Shown: one piece after another, positions 34,323 to 44,779 of the stretch
How positions within the stretch are numbered: position 1 is the stretch's first letter
Layout: each line of letters opens with the position of its first letter
NCBI RefSeq assembly: GCF_963576675.1
Contig: NC_088910.1
Location: 108,590,807-108,654,806, forward strand
Direction of reading: 5' to 3'
DNA length: 64,000 bases
Source of the DNA: Euphorbia lathyris
Taxonomy: Eukaryota > Streptophyta > Magnoliopsida > Malpighiales > Euphorbiaceae
The notes under the pieces: generated by a model
The model's database searches: none
The model's input: the letters and a program-made list of their open reading frames with translations, nothing else
What the model was told of the DNA's origin: nothing
Program-made: the position numbers and the translations under genes

Positions 34323-34500
34323 TAGAACCACATTTTTTATTTTCCAAAATCATCATTTTTGGAGTTTTCTCTATTTAAACATTAACTTTCTCTCATATCA
34401 CCAAACAACGTATAAATGATCTCAAAGCTAAAAGGTTAAAGAATTAATGTTGCTTAAAATATCATTAAATTCTTGAAAGTTTCTATTTTGAAGTTATTAA
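34323..34500 (-). repeat. Inverted dispersed repeat, partner of 29018-29200
   Basis: Read on the minus strand it carries the same CGTTGTTTGGTGATATGAG and TTTTGGAAAATAAAAAATG phrases as 29018-29200. Confidence 0.55.
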
Positions 34501-34653
34501 CGATCAAATTGGTAGTGCAAATCCAAAAACCATTGATTTTACAAATGACAATAAACACATTACTCATTTTGACAAAAAAATAATAATTAAAATAATGAAA
34601 TAAATGAAAAAGAGTGAAGTCGGTTCTTTCCGAGATAACATCCACAGGAATTT

Positions 34654-34816
34654 TCACATGCACCTTAATGAGCAAGTGAATTTGCTCATTCACCATTAGA
34701 TATAGACTTATTAAATCTAAGTCTCGGGATACTTTGAATCTTCATCTTAGAATTCTAATAGGCCTCTATCTAACGGCGAATGGACAAATTCTACATGCTC
34801 ATTAAGGTGCATGTGA
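34654..34816. mobile_element. Foldback MITE-like element, 163 bp
   Basis: TCACATGCACCTTAATGAGCA opens the element, and its exact complement closes it. The similarity continues inward to the centre near 34735, so almost the whole element folds into one hairpin. I see no certain target duplication, so the superfamily is open. Confidence 0.7.
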
Positions 34817-35451
34817 TCAATACTGTAACATCCAAAGCTTTTTTCAAGAATGTGCGCTTTGAAAGGGGCCATATCAAACAAAGTAATTCTGATACCAATA
34901 TTTTTATCTACAAATTACAAGTTTTTATTGAACTAACCCTAGATTTAAATATAAAAACTTAGCAGCAAATGATAAAAAAGTTAATAAATTTGTAATTATT
35001 TTATTATATTAAGCTAATATTTGTTAAGCAATGAGTAAATGGCGCCGCTCATTTCGTAATATAATATTTATTTGGAAGTATTTCTTAGTAGAATTAAGAG
35101 AATGGTCTTCTAAAAAAAAAAACAAAAGAATGGTCTAATTGTAAGAATAATAAATGATTTGACCATCCTTATCAAATCAATGATGTTTCTTTTGTGATCC
35201 TCGTGATTTTACATATTAATTTCATAATCTTTCAACAGCGGCTCAGTTGGGGGCGATTTTATACGTGGTGTCTAAAAAAAGTTTGTTAAATCGAATTTGG
35301 TCACTTTTTTTTCGTATGTATACATTTTATAATTTGAGTGGTCAAGAATCAATTTTTAAGTACCAATATAAAACTTCTCAAAAGCTATATTGTGTTTAAA
35401 ATTCTTAACATGTAAAAAAATTTCGTATCTAATAGAAAAAATCGGATTTTG
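34817..35451. other. AT-rich intergenic sequence
   Basis: No gene seen. Confidence 0.4.
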
Positions 35452-35640
35452 TGAAGGCTTAATAAGCCAAAAAAATTAGAAAATTGGATTTAATAATAGC
35501 CTAACATGCCAAAAAAAATTAGAAATTTGGATTTAAGAAGAGCCTAACAAGTTAGAAAAATTAGAAATTTGGATTTAGAGGGCCTAACAGACCAAAATAA
35601 AATTGGAATTTTAGATTTAGAAAAAACCTAACAGGACCTG
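35452..35640 (+). repeat. Degenerate tandem repeat, unit about 43 bp, 4-5 copies
   Basis: Each copy has the form TTGGATTTA...GCCTAACA...CAAAAAAATTAGAAA. Copies differ by several changes and small indels, so the array is old. Confidence 0.65.
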
Positions 35641-35653
35641 AGCCAATTTTTAG

Positions 35654-36846
35654 GTGCTAATATTCAGCATCCGATCTAAATTTCTTAAAAACATGGGGGC
35701 CGGAACCACCACAACCTTAAATTTTATGGAGACAGAGGGGCCGAAACTACTCGTGGACATGGTAGTTCTGGCGGCCGGAGGGGCACGGGCCCCTCTTGTC
35801 TCCGCCCCTGTCTTTCAACATATAAGTCATCAGTTAATTATAAACACGTATTTAAAATTTCTGGTTAATGCAAAACTTGATTAAAAGCGGGTCACATTTA
35901 ATTAACATGTCTTGCATTTCACTTTTAATATATATAGGCAATGTTTTCCATTTGGAAAGAAAAAAAAGCCATAGGACGGGATGGAGATATTTCTGTCTCC
36001 CATAGCAGGGATGGGGAATGATATCCCTGACTTTAAGGGCGGAGCCGAAAACTCCCTAGTAGGGAGTTTTCAACCCTGGCTCTCCAGCCATGGCGACTGA
36101 AGAAGAAGAATGTATATCTTCTTCTTCATTTGGCCAAATGAGAATATGGAAAGGGCAAGGGTAATTTCACCATTTCCATTTTTATTTTTTTAACCTAAAC
36201 AACAGGTGGAGAATGGATGCAGGTCCTACCCATTCAACTCCGTATGACGCATGTCTTAACAAGGCGTATCCTACCCATGCCACTTGGCATCGCATAACGC
36301 TGGTGAACCATTCCTTACTCTTGTTATTACGTTTTTGTCAAAGGGTAATATACAGATGTTATCATATACTGAGACCAAAAGGCGGCACATTTAAAGCAAT
36401 CATCATCACACCCTACTTTGAAGGCAACTTAAAGGTCTAAAAATAGCAATAATAATCCTAAATAAATGTAGCAATGCACAAAAGCAACGTCGGTTGAGGA
36501 TACAAACAGTCAACGAAAAAAATGATATCAGATGACCTAATCCAATAGAAATATGCTACATCATTCCTAAAAAATGACATCATCATTATGTGATAGGTCA
36601 AAAAATTAAATGACGTCATTTCATACGTACATTAGGTGTCATATAACATACCTACTTACTACTTCGTACAGAAAAAACAAACAAAAAAAAGTGATATGTC
36701 ATGCACTAGAAATAAACCAAAAAGAGACGGAGCTCACCATCAATCTCAAATCAATCCAAATTTACACCGAATCAAAATTCAATCTTCGGCACAATAGTAG
36801 AACGAAGCCCTAAACCACTTCGAACTCAAAGCTTCGGGGGGCATCT
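35654..36846. other. Intergenic sequence with a hAT-like end and a small palindrome
   Basis: GGGCCCCTCTTGTCTCCGCCCCTG ends at 35810 and looks like a right-hand hAT-type terminus; a similar left-type end is at 29842, but flanking 8-bp duplications do not match. AAAACTCCCT-AGT-AGGGAGTTTT (about 36048-36070) is a perfect short hairpin. The remainder is unassigned; 36.45-36.84 kb may be internal sequence of the LTR relic that follows. Confidence 0.35.
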
Positions 36847-37340
36847 GATCTCATACTATCATAAAGGGAATACACGTGACTAATGAGGTCACTTCGCCCA
36901 AAAGTATAACCACTAGACACGTAGCCCAATCAAATGATAACCTTAAAAAAGCACATGCATCCCTTCCCCTTATTCCCTGTTGGAATAAATGGAAGCAGCA
37001 GGTACCTCCAAATATAAACGTAATTAATACATCCACTAAAACATTGCCATATGGAAATCTACTAAAATCTAGTGTACCCCTCAAATCTACTATAAATATC
37101 TGGTACAATAATAAAAAAGTATTCACTCACCTACTCACCTCTCTTAGCTACTTCAAACGTATTTCTCATTTAGTACTACTTTTTCACTGACTTAGCATCA
37201 AAGTGGGGTCGTCGGTCCCTAACCTCTCTGACTATTTTTCTACTCATTTCATATTAGTACGATCAACAAACTCAATTTGAAAATTCAGACATCGTTCATT
37301 ATTCTCAAAAGCACATTCCCCTCATGTAAATTCTCATCGT
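36847..37340 (+). mobile_element. LTR-like relic A (possible Tat/Ogre LTR)
   Basis: A purine-rich GCTTCGGGGGGCATC precedes a possible TG start. CTATAAATATCTGG near 37088 could be a TATA box. TTAGCATCAAAGTGG with GTCGTCGGTCCCTAACC near 37191 resembles the downstream LTR motif also seen at 29.53 kb. No partner LTR or target duplication is visible. Confidence 0.35.
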
Positions 37341-37367
37341 GAGATCTTCGAGAGAGGGGGGATTTCT

Positions 37368-37640
37368 GATACAAAAGGATCCACTTAAGGCCCATCACAG
37401 GCTTTCAGCCGAGTTCTTACTTCACACGTGAATGGTATGCGTGCAACTCCAAACTGCCTCGTGAATGGTATGTTGGTATTTTCCATTGGACCTACAAAAG
37501 CCTATAAAAGAGGTATTTTTCCACAATTAAAACACGTTGATTACAACTTTTATTATCTCTACTTTCTCTCTTTAGATTATCTACTAACGTTAACATCAGA
37601 GCTTCTAGTTAGAAACAACCCCAATACTCATATCTACAAA
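37368..37640 (+). mobile_element. LTR-like relic B
   Basis: GAGAGAGGGGGGATTTC resembles a polypurine tract before TGATACAAAAGGATCC. CTATAAAAGAGG near 37502 may be a TATA box and AACATCAGAGCTTC near 37592 a start-region motif. Structure is similar to relic A, but only weakly supported. Confidence 0.3.
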
Positions 37641-37731
37641 TGAACCTTCTTTTTTGGCATTTTCGATCATTTATTAAAAACTCGGTTCATTTCTTTGTTA
37701 AGAAAAGTGAATGGTAAATGTGGTAGAAATA

Positions 37732-38244
37732 GGCTTAATACATCATTTACCTCCTGAACTTGTCCAAAAAGCTTGATTGGCCCCATGAACTTTCAAAGTG
37801 TCCCGATAGCCCTTGAACTTGTATAAAATGTTTAGTTAGCCCCCTGAACTTGCGTAAAATGTAATCAATTGATCACTCGGTCGCAAAAAAAAGTAAGTTA
37901 AATGCGGTAGATGTATTCCACGAGTTTTAGAAAAAGTAAAACGACCAAAATTGGGGTATATAATTCTAATATAAGAGAAGAAAAGTTGTATAGTTGAGCA
38001 AGTAATAACTTCATTTTCAATTTTTTTTTAATTATGTAATAACATTCTAAGATGCGTGAAATACATATTCCGCATTTAACTTACTTTTTTGCGATCGAGT
38101 GATCAATTGATTAGATTTTATGTAAGTTCAGGAGGCTAACTAAACATTTTATACAAGTTCAGAGGGCTATTAAGACACTTTGAAAGTTCAGGAGGTCAAT
38201 CAAACTTTTTAGACAAATTTAAAAGGCAAATGATGTATTAAGCC
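37732..38244. mobile_element. Inverted-repeat DNA element, 513 bp, MULE-like
   Basis: Inverted repeats of about 180 bp start GGCTTAATACATCATTT at both ends and continue through AACTTTCAAAGTGTC and TCAATTGATCACTCG phrases. The flanks share only AAATA, so a 9-bp MULE duplication is not visible. Length and terminal structure resemble the 12259-12735 MITE. There is no ORF. Confidence 0.65.
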
Positions 38245-39596
38245 AAATATTTAAAAGTAAAAACATGAAATGGGTTGCCTCGTGACAAACACACAGAAAT
38301 GTTGAAGATTTGGTTAATTAGTGTTTGGTATGGGAAAAAGAGAGTTTGTTCAAAAAATGAAATAAAATAGTTTTACAATTATCAAAGTTGTCGGGTCCTA
38401 ATGAATTGAAATTATCTCGGGTGGATGAATGACCACCAAACTTTGGTAATATTAATGGTGACTTACTAACTAATAATACTAATATCATAGAGTAGATATA
38501 GGTAGGCTTTATTTAACTATTTAAGATGAATTTTTTAATTGTAAAGAAGAAAAAGAAGGTGATGGACAAATTGTCGTTTTATAGTTATAATTTCTGTGCT
38601 GTATGGCTGCCAGTTTCCATTATTCTCTTTCTAATTCTTCTATTCCCACTTTCAAACTTTCATGAAACATGAAAGATAAAAAGATTCCACCATTACCTTC
38701 CTCTCCATTTTTATATTATGCATAGAATTTTAAATATATTACAAAATTCAACTACTTCCTTCATATAATGACAGAAAATTAATCTGAATTATTATGGTTT
38801 CATCATGCCCAAATTGAACTTTTTTATTATTATAAGTAATTCTCCCCATTTGCTATAGTTTTCTTTTTAAGTAAATGACATGCATTATTGACATTTTGCA
38901 TATACTATAACTAATTCCACCAAAAAGCAATCTCATTTTGTTTTATAAAAATAATACTATTTATATTGTTGTCTTCCTAATTAATTATTCACCATGATAT
39001 GAGTAGCATTCAATCTTCCATCTTTCATGTTACTTATGCTATTATTTTTCTACTTTGTTGGCTTAATTAGTTAGCATTGCTGATGATTGAAATCAAATGG
39101 CTAGAATTTATATTTTCCAAATTTAAGTTTTCTTTTTTAAATATACTGTTTTAGAAGTTTTACTAATATTTAACTTTACATATTAAAAAGTAATTAAAAA
39201 ATAACGAATGATATGGAATGAAATTAGTTCTCGACTAATTAAATGATGACACGTCCATATTACTATTAATATATATGTCATCTTCTAAGTGATTAAAGAT
39301 CAATTAATTTCGCACCACTCTAATTTTTTCTAAAAGAAGTATATCTATCCCAATTGATCTCATTTAACTATTTTTTCTCTGAGCTTATGGTCAATGAATA
39401 TATTCATTGTTATGAAGGTGAGCTTATAACCGCGGGGAAAAAACTATTGTGGCCGCACTTCTACATGGATTCGATTGCAACTATAATTTTTGGACTACTC
39501 CTATGTGAAGCAATATGTAAATGCTCTTATAAACTCTTGTGTGATATGAAGGTTTTCTCTTATCCTGGACTAGAGAGTGGAGAATTGATTACATTC
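38245..39596. other. AT-rich intergenic sequence left of the Tat element
   Basis: No gene recognised. A 108-codon frame starts at 39354 but its C-terminal third lies in the LTR beyond 39597, so any real coding origin would be cut off; I do not recognise its peptide. Confidence 0.35.
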
Positions 39597-39732
39597 TGTT
39601 GGCCCAAAATAATAAATTTTATTTTATATATATATAATGCTTGTTTGTCAATTTTAGGATATAGTTTTCATTGTATCTAGAAAATAATAATGATAAAATA
39701 AAAATAATAAATACATTCGTAAATTCATCCCA

Positions 39733-39990
39733 AATACGCGAGGCGTACATCTTCATACGCGGGGCGTACTCCACACATCCAAAGGCGTTTCAGGATCAGG
39801 AGCACGTTTACGCGGGGCGTGCATTTCCATACGCAGGGCGTATACCGTGCATCCGAAGACGTTCCACTTCAGAGACTCGTTTACGCGGGACGTACCCTTC
39901 CATACGCCACGCGTAAACGTCATCGACAGAACGCGCAAGCTTTAGAAGCCCTGATACGCAAGGCGTAACCGACATTACGCGGGGCGTATC
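39733..39990. repeat. Cluster of eight 13-bp palindromes in LTR U3
   Basis: Forms seen: TACGCGAGGCGTA, TACGCGGGGCGTA (twice), TACGCGGGGCGTG, TACGCAGGGCGTA, TACGCGGGACGTA, TACGCCACGCGTA and TACGCAAGGCGTA. Arms TACGC/GCGTA are constant and the central three bases vary. They lie about 170-420 bp upstream of the TATA box. The first 367 bp of the 3' LTR repeat the same arrangement. Confidence 0.85.
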
Positions 39991-40156
39991 CTCTCTTCCG
40001 GCAGCAGTTGGAAGCAGTCAACAGCAGTTAGTGGGAGTTGAAGAAGTTAAGTTAGTTGGTGATGTGGCAAGTTAGTGGGAGAGAATTTCAAGGGGTAGTT
40101 GGTGAATAATTACCAAAATGCCACTGAATAATTACCAAAATACCACTCCAAAATAC

Positions 40157-40165
40157 TATAAATAG
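40157..40165 (+). promoter_or_regulatory. TATA box of the Tat 5' LTR
   Basis: TATAAATAG in a suitable position, followed by a pyrimidine-rich leader (CCCCCTCCTCTTC). Confidence 0.75.
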
Positions 40166-41469
40166 ACCCCCTCCTCTTCATAAAAAAAGGACTCAATCCA
40201 ACACAACAAAACCCCTTCCTAAGGTCTCTTCCAATGCTCTCTAGTTCTTAGTTCTAGTTCTTAGTTTTAAGTCCATTTGTTCTTAGTTCTTCGTTCTTTC
40301 TTTCGTTCTTCGTTTTTTCTTAGCTTCGGTTCCTCTTTTAGCTCTTCTTTAGCTCCAATTAAAGTTCCAATAGCCTCTTTCCAAGTTTTTCTAATTCAAT
40401 TTAGTATTCCAAGTCTTTAATGTGCTCAATTCCTAGCTAGAGCTCTGTTTTCAAATCAATTTTCCAGATTCGTCCAATTACTTTCAAAGCCCGATTGCAT
40501 CTATTTAAAGTCATTTTTTGCTTTCAATCCCTTCGACAAAGTTGTTCCTGACGTCTTGAAGTTCAATCTAGTATATTTATTTGCCCAATTCCATGCCCAG
40601 AAACTCTATTTACAAGCCGATCTGTCCAGCCCAAATCCTTTTAGACATTCTGTTTCCAGAATTTTCCAGATTCGTCCAGTTATTTTCAACTCCCAATTTC
40701 GTCTACTTAGCATCCGTTTTAGCCTTCGATCCCTTATAGAAGTTTGTTCCTGACCTCCTGAAGTTAAATTTAGCCTATTTACTCGTCCAATTCCGTGTTC
40801 TTAAGCATCCAAACGAGCCTTCCGAAGTTGAGGGTTAAATCTGTCCCATTTGCCTACCAACGTTTTGCCATTGCCAAGATCACATACCGTACGGGCCCGA
40901 CCGGTTGCAGCTCTCCAAGGACCTCGCACCGACACCAAAATTCAACATCAATCCGAGATAGCTATTGTGGCTCCGAGTTTGTTGTTGAATTCCAATTTAT
41001 TTTAATTGCATTTCAATTCCTTGTATTTGATTTGTTCTTCCAGTTCAATTGAATTAGCTATATGTTTAGTATAGAAGTTCTTCAATTGTAATTCATTTTC
41101 AATTTCATGCTTACCTCAAACACATGTATTCAAACCTTGATTTACATCAATAAAATACCGATTTTTCACCAAATCTCGTATTAATTTCGCACCTTCAATT
41201 TCTTTACTTTTCCTGTCTTCAATCTATACGCTTAGCTTAAATAAAAACAATTTATCTCGCAAAGTTTCTATAACGGCGCGAGAGACCCAAGAGGGACTTT
41301 TTCAATCCTTGCGTCCCTCGCCAATCGTTTCGTTTAGAATTCAAGTTTTGGCGCGCAAATTCCATAAACTTAACCATTTTAATTGAGAGGTAATCTTCTC
41401 TGGCACGCCCGCACCCTAACCACACGTGACAAGGTTGAAAATTAGCATATTCGCAAAATATCGCTAACA

Positions 41470-41625
41470 ATTTTTGGCACGCCCAGTGGGACCTTTTTTC
41501 TTAGGCTTTGCCAAAAATTTCAATACCCATCACACACAATTTTTCCACACTCATTATCCCACTTCCACTTTACCAAAATTTATTAGCTAACGCTAACAAT
41601 TTTTGGCACGCCCAGTGGGACCAAC
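41470..41625 (+). promoter_or_regulatory. Primer-binding region, tandemly duplicated
   Basis: TTTTTGGCACGCCCAGTGGG directly follows the LTR end at 41470 and recurs about 125 bp downstream at about 41596. The downstream parts of both copies also match (TTTAGGCTT-ACCAAAAATTT type). Only the first copy is placed correctly to prime minus-strand synthesis. The matching tRNA is not identified. Confidence 0.7.
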
Positions 41626-41855
41626 TACTTTTTCTTTAGGCTTCACCAAAAATTTTAGAACTCGTTTTTGTGCCTATTTTCTTCCATAACCCTTTTTCAT
41701 ATCATATTTATTTTTCATTCAGTTTTAAACCACTTGTTTTTCATGCTTTGTTTTTATTCCATTAATAAGTATTTATTTATTTTCTTGTTCTTTCTTTTTC
41801 AATACTAGATTACTAACTTGATTTCATCATTTTTACCTATAAGTACTCACGAAGG

Positions 41856-44660
41856 ATGCCGCCTAGGAAGAACACCGGGAAAGATCCAATTCCATCGGAC
41901 TCCGAAGATAGTCAAAATCAGAACCAAGACCGTAACAATGAGCCCGGAATGCCCGAAGGCTTTGTGGCCGAGACTGTGAGCCATAGTCGCGATACAAACC
42001 AACAACTACCTCAAGGCCCGCCCATATTCGACTTGGCACCATTTATAGCAAATATGGAGAAGTAAATCAACCAATTTCTACATGGGTTTTCACAAACCAT
42101 GAGAGAGAATAATGAAGTTATATACAGCGCAATGCAAGCTAGCAATGAGGCCATGTTTAAAGTTAACAGCGAGACGATAAACGATTCCAACAAGGTTCCG
42201 GCCCTCGAGGAGAGGATTGTCGATTTAACCGGAGAAATCGGTAAAATCCCAGAGAAATGCGCCGAGCTTTTCTCACAAAAGTCAAGATCCCAAGGGCCGG
42301 CAAGCAATGGAAAAGGAACGCCGATCTCAGGTGCCAGTGAAAGATATACCCCTCCACCAATCCGGGAAGAAAACCTCAGGTTCAATGAGCACGGCGATAG
42401 GATCAGCCCAGAACACGTCCAAGTCCCACCACCTCAACAACAGTTTAGATCTCATACCGGGCCTAGTAACCATGCCGAACATTACGAGGAGAGCTATACT
42501 CGTAACTCGGGGGGCAATGGGAGAGGAAGTAACTTTCACCCACAATAGACGACGCATACACGCGTGGAACCCACCAATAACGTAGGGGAGGCCCAATGCA
42601 TAAAGAACATCATCCAAGAGATTTATGGGCCAGCCGTGAGGGAGGTGTACCGGCCCGAATTCCAAAAACCGTACCCACGGCAGTATGACCAACTCTATCC
42701 CTTACCTCATAATTTTAGAGTCCCTGATTTCACTTTATTTTCAGGAGAGGAAGGGCTATCCACCGTAGAACATGTGGCACGCTTCACCTTTCAGTGCAGT
42801 GGTTTGAGCATGGATACGAACTTCGACATGTTGCGCTTGCGACTATTCCCAGGATCACTAACGGGACCAGCGTTCTCTTGGTATGCCACTCTGCCATCAG
42901 GGTCCATTCACGTATGGGAGCAAATGGAAAGGTTTTTCCACAACCAATTCTACCGGACGGAGCCCGAAGTTTGCGTGGCAGAACTGTCCCGAATGACACA
43001 GCGACATGGGGAACCGGTTGAAAATTTTATCAACCGATTTAAAAAGATGCGACATCGATGTCGAATCAATATCCCCGAGGTCGAATTCGTAAAGATTGCC
43101 CAACGCGGACTAGAATTCGAGAACCGGAAGAAATTTCAGGGGATTGATTTTCATGATTACTATGAGATGGTGGCCAAAGTTTCGGAGTATGAGGAACTAA
43201 TGAGAGAAGATCATCGACGTAAGAAGAACTCGATGGGAAGCTATCAAGGGGATGTACAAACACATGAGGTAGCCATCGCCGATTTAACAAACACCGGATC
43301 ACGAACATGTCCCGTGTTGTTAAAAAATCCCAAAACCCTAGAGGTAGTCAAAAGGGTTCCAACCACCCAATATACTTTCGACGTCTCAAAGATGGAAGAG
43401 ATCTTCGATTACTTGCTAAAAGAGCAGTTCATCACATTGCCTCCTAGACATGTGATCCCATCCAAAGATGAAATACGCGGACGAGATTACTGTAAGTATC
43501 ACGACAACTGGAGCTATAACACTCAAGCTTGTTTTGGTTTTAGAAACGCCGTGCAGGATAGGATTAACTGTGGGATACTCCAATTCCCGGAAAAGATGGA
43601 AAGCATGCTGATTGATGAGGACCCATTCCCAATAGCCAACATGATCAATGCCACTTCACTAGTGTGGGGGGGCAAAGGAAAGCAACGTTGCGACCTAAAA
43701 ACCCGGCAGATATGGGTACCAAAAGCGACGCCATCTAAGTTGGAGGAAAGCTCAAGGCAATCGCAAAATACAAAGAAAAGAGACGTGCAACAACGACGAC
43801 CACGTTTCGTGACACCTTCAAGCATGTCGCCCGTCAATCAATGGCAATTGAATAGCCACAAGAAGTTCCCAAGACCTCTCTCCAAAAATGCGAAAAGAAA
43901 ATTAAGGAAGAGAGAGGCAGAAAAGAGGAATGATCGAAAGGAATCATCCAGCGTTAACTCTAATGACGCGAAAGGAGGAGGAAAAAACCAAGAGAAAAAC
44001 CTCCAGATCCGGGTTGGAGATTTCATCATACGAATAGATTGTGCCGCTACCTCTTTAATCTTACCTTCGGATTTTAGAGGTGAAGACACCAAGAAAGAAG
44101 TCTCCAAACTCGAGCACAAAAAGCAAGAAGACACAGTACCGAAGGCATCAGGTGAAGAGGGCATGAAGAGGGTTTACTTTGACAAGCCCACTCCAAGGAT
44201 GACTCGCCATATTAAACCTCTATACGTCAAGGCTCATGTAGATGGAAAATCGATCTCTAGAGTGCTCATCGACAATGGATCGGCCGTTAACATCATGCCT
44301 ATGAAGATGGTCCTAGCCTTAGGAAAATCAGAGGAAGACATAATCTCGTCAGAAGTGTCGGTTTTAGCTTTCACGGGAGAAATTGCGAAGACTTACGGTG
44401 TCCTACCTTTGGAGCTCACTATTGGTTCTCACACCGCCATGGCTGCTTTCTTCATAGTAAATTCAACTGCGAGCTATCAGGCGCTTTTGGGGAGAGATTG
44501 GATTCATTCCAACTCATGCATCCCCTCATCATTACATCAACTCCTTCTATTTTGGAAGGGAGACGATGTGGAAATTGTTCGAGCAAACGAGAAGCCGTTC
44601 GAAACTTACTCCGATGTGGTCGAAGCCAGACTCTACGAGGAATCTGTTGGCCCAATCTGA
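41856..44660 (+). pseudogene. Tat gag-protease, two stops in gag
   Basis: One frame runs from ATG 41856 (MPPRKNTGKDPIPS) to a stop at 44658-44660, but it is cut by stops at about 42063 (TAA) and 42546 (TAG). The N-terminal part is polar and low-complexity. A retrotransposon gag domain covers about 42700-43210 (FTLFSGEEGLSTVEHVARF, MRHRCRINIPEV). A Lys/Arg-rich linker follows. A pepsin-type protease domain covers about 44210-44560, with IDNGSAVNIMP as the active-site loop and GRDWIHS downstream; this Asp-Asn-Gly form is usual in Tat elements as I know them. Pol begins in another frame 120 bp later. The stops prevent a full gag-pol product from this copy. Confidence 0.85.
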
Positions 44661-44779
44661 ATTGGGACCAACCACAAAGAACAATCATGTGGCGAAGAGA
44701 TTAAGAATATCCTGAAACCAACGGTAATTGCGCCTCATCGAAGGCCATTCCATAACGAATCAGTAATTGAAGAAATTCC

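Larger units (their letters stand above)
39597..41469 (+). repeat. 5' LTR of the Tat element
   Basis: It starts TGTTGGCCC and ends TCGCTAACA, directly before the primer site. U3 carries eight TACGC-N3-GCGTA-type palindromes (39733-39990). A TATA box is at 40157. Confidence 0.85.

Noticed and set aside
39354..39680. 108-codon ORF next to the Tat 5' LTR
   Set aside because: It runs into the LTR at 39597, so its end is accidental, and I recognise no domain.
41252..41470. 72-codon minus-strand ORF at the end of the Tat 5' LTR
   Set aside because: It is LTR U5 and primer-site sequence; no domain and no reason to expect a gene.
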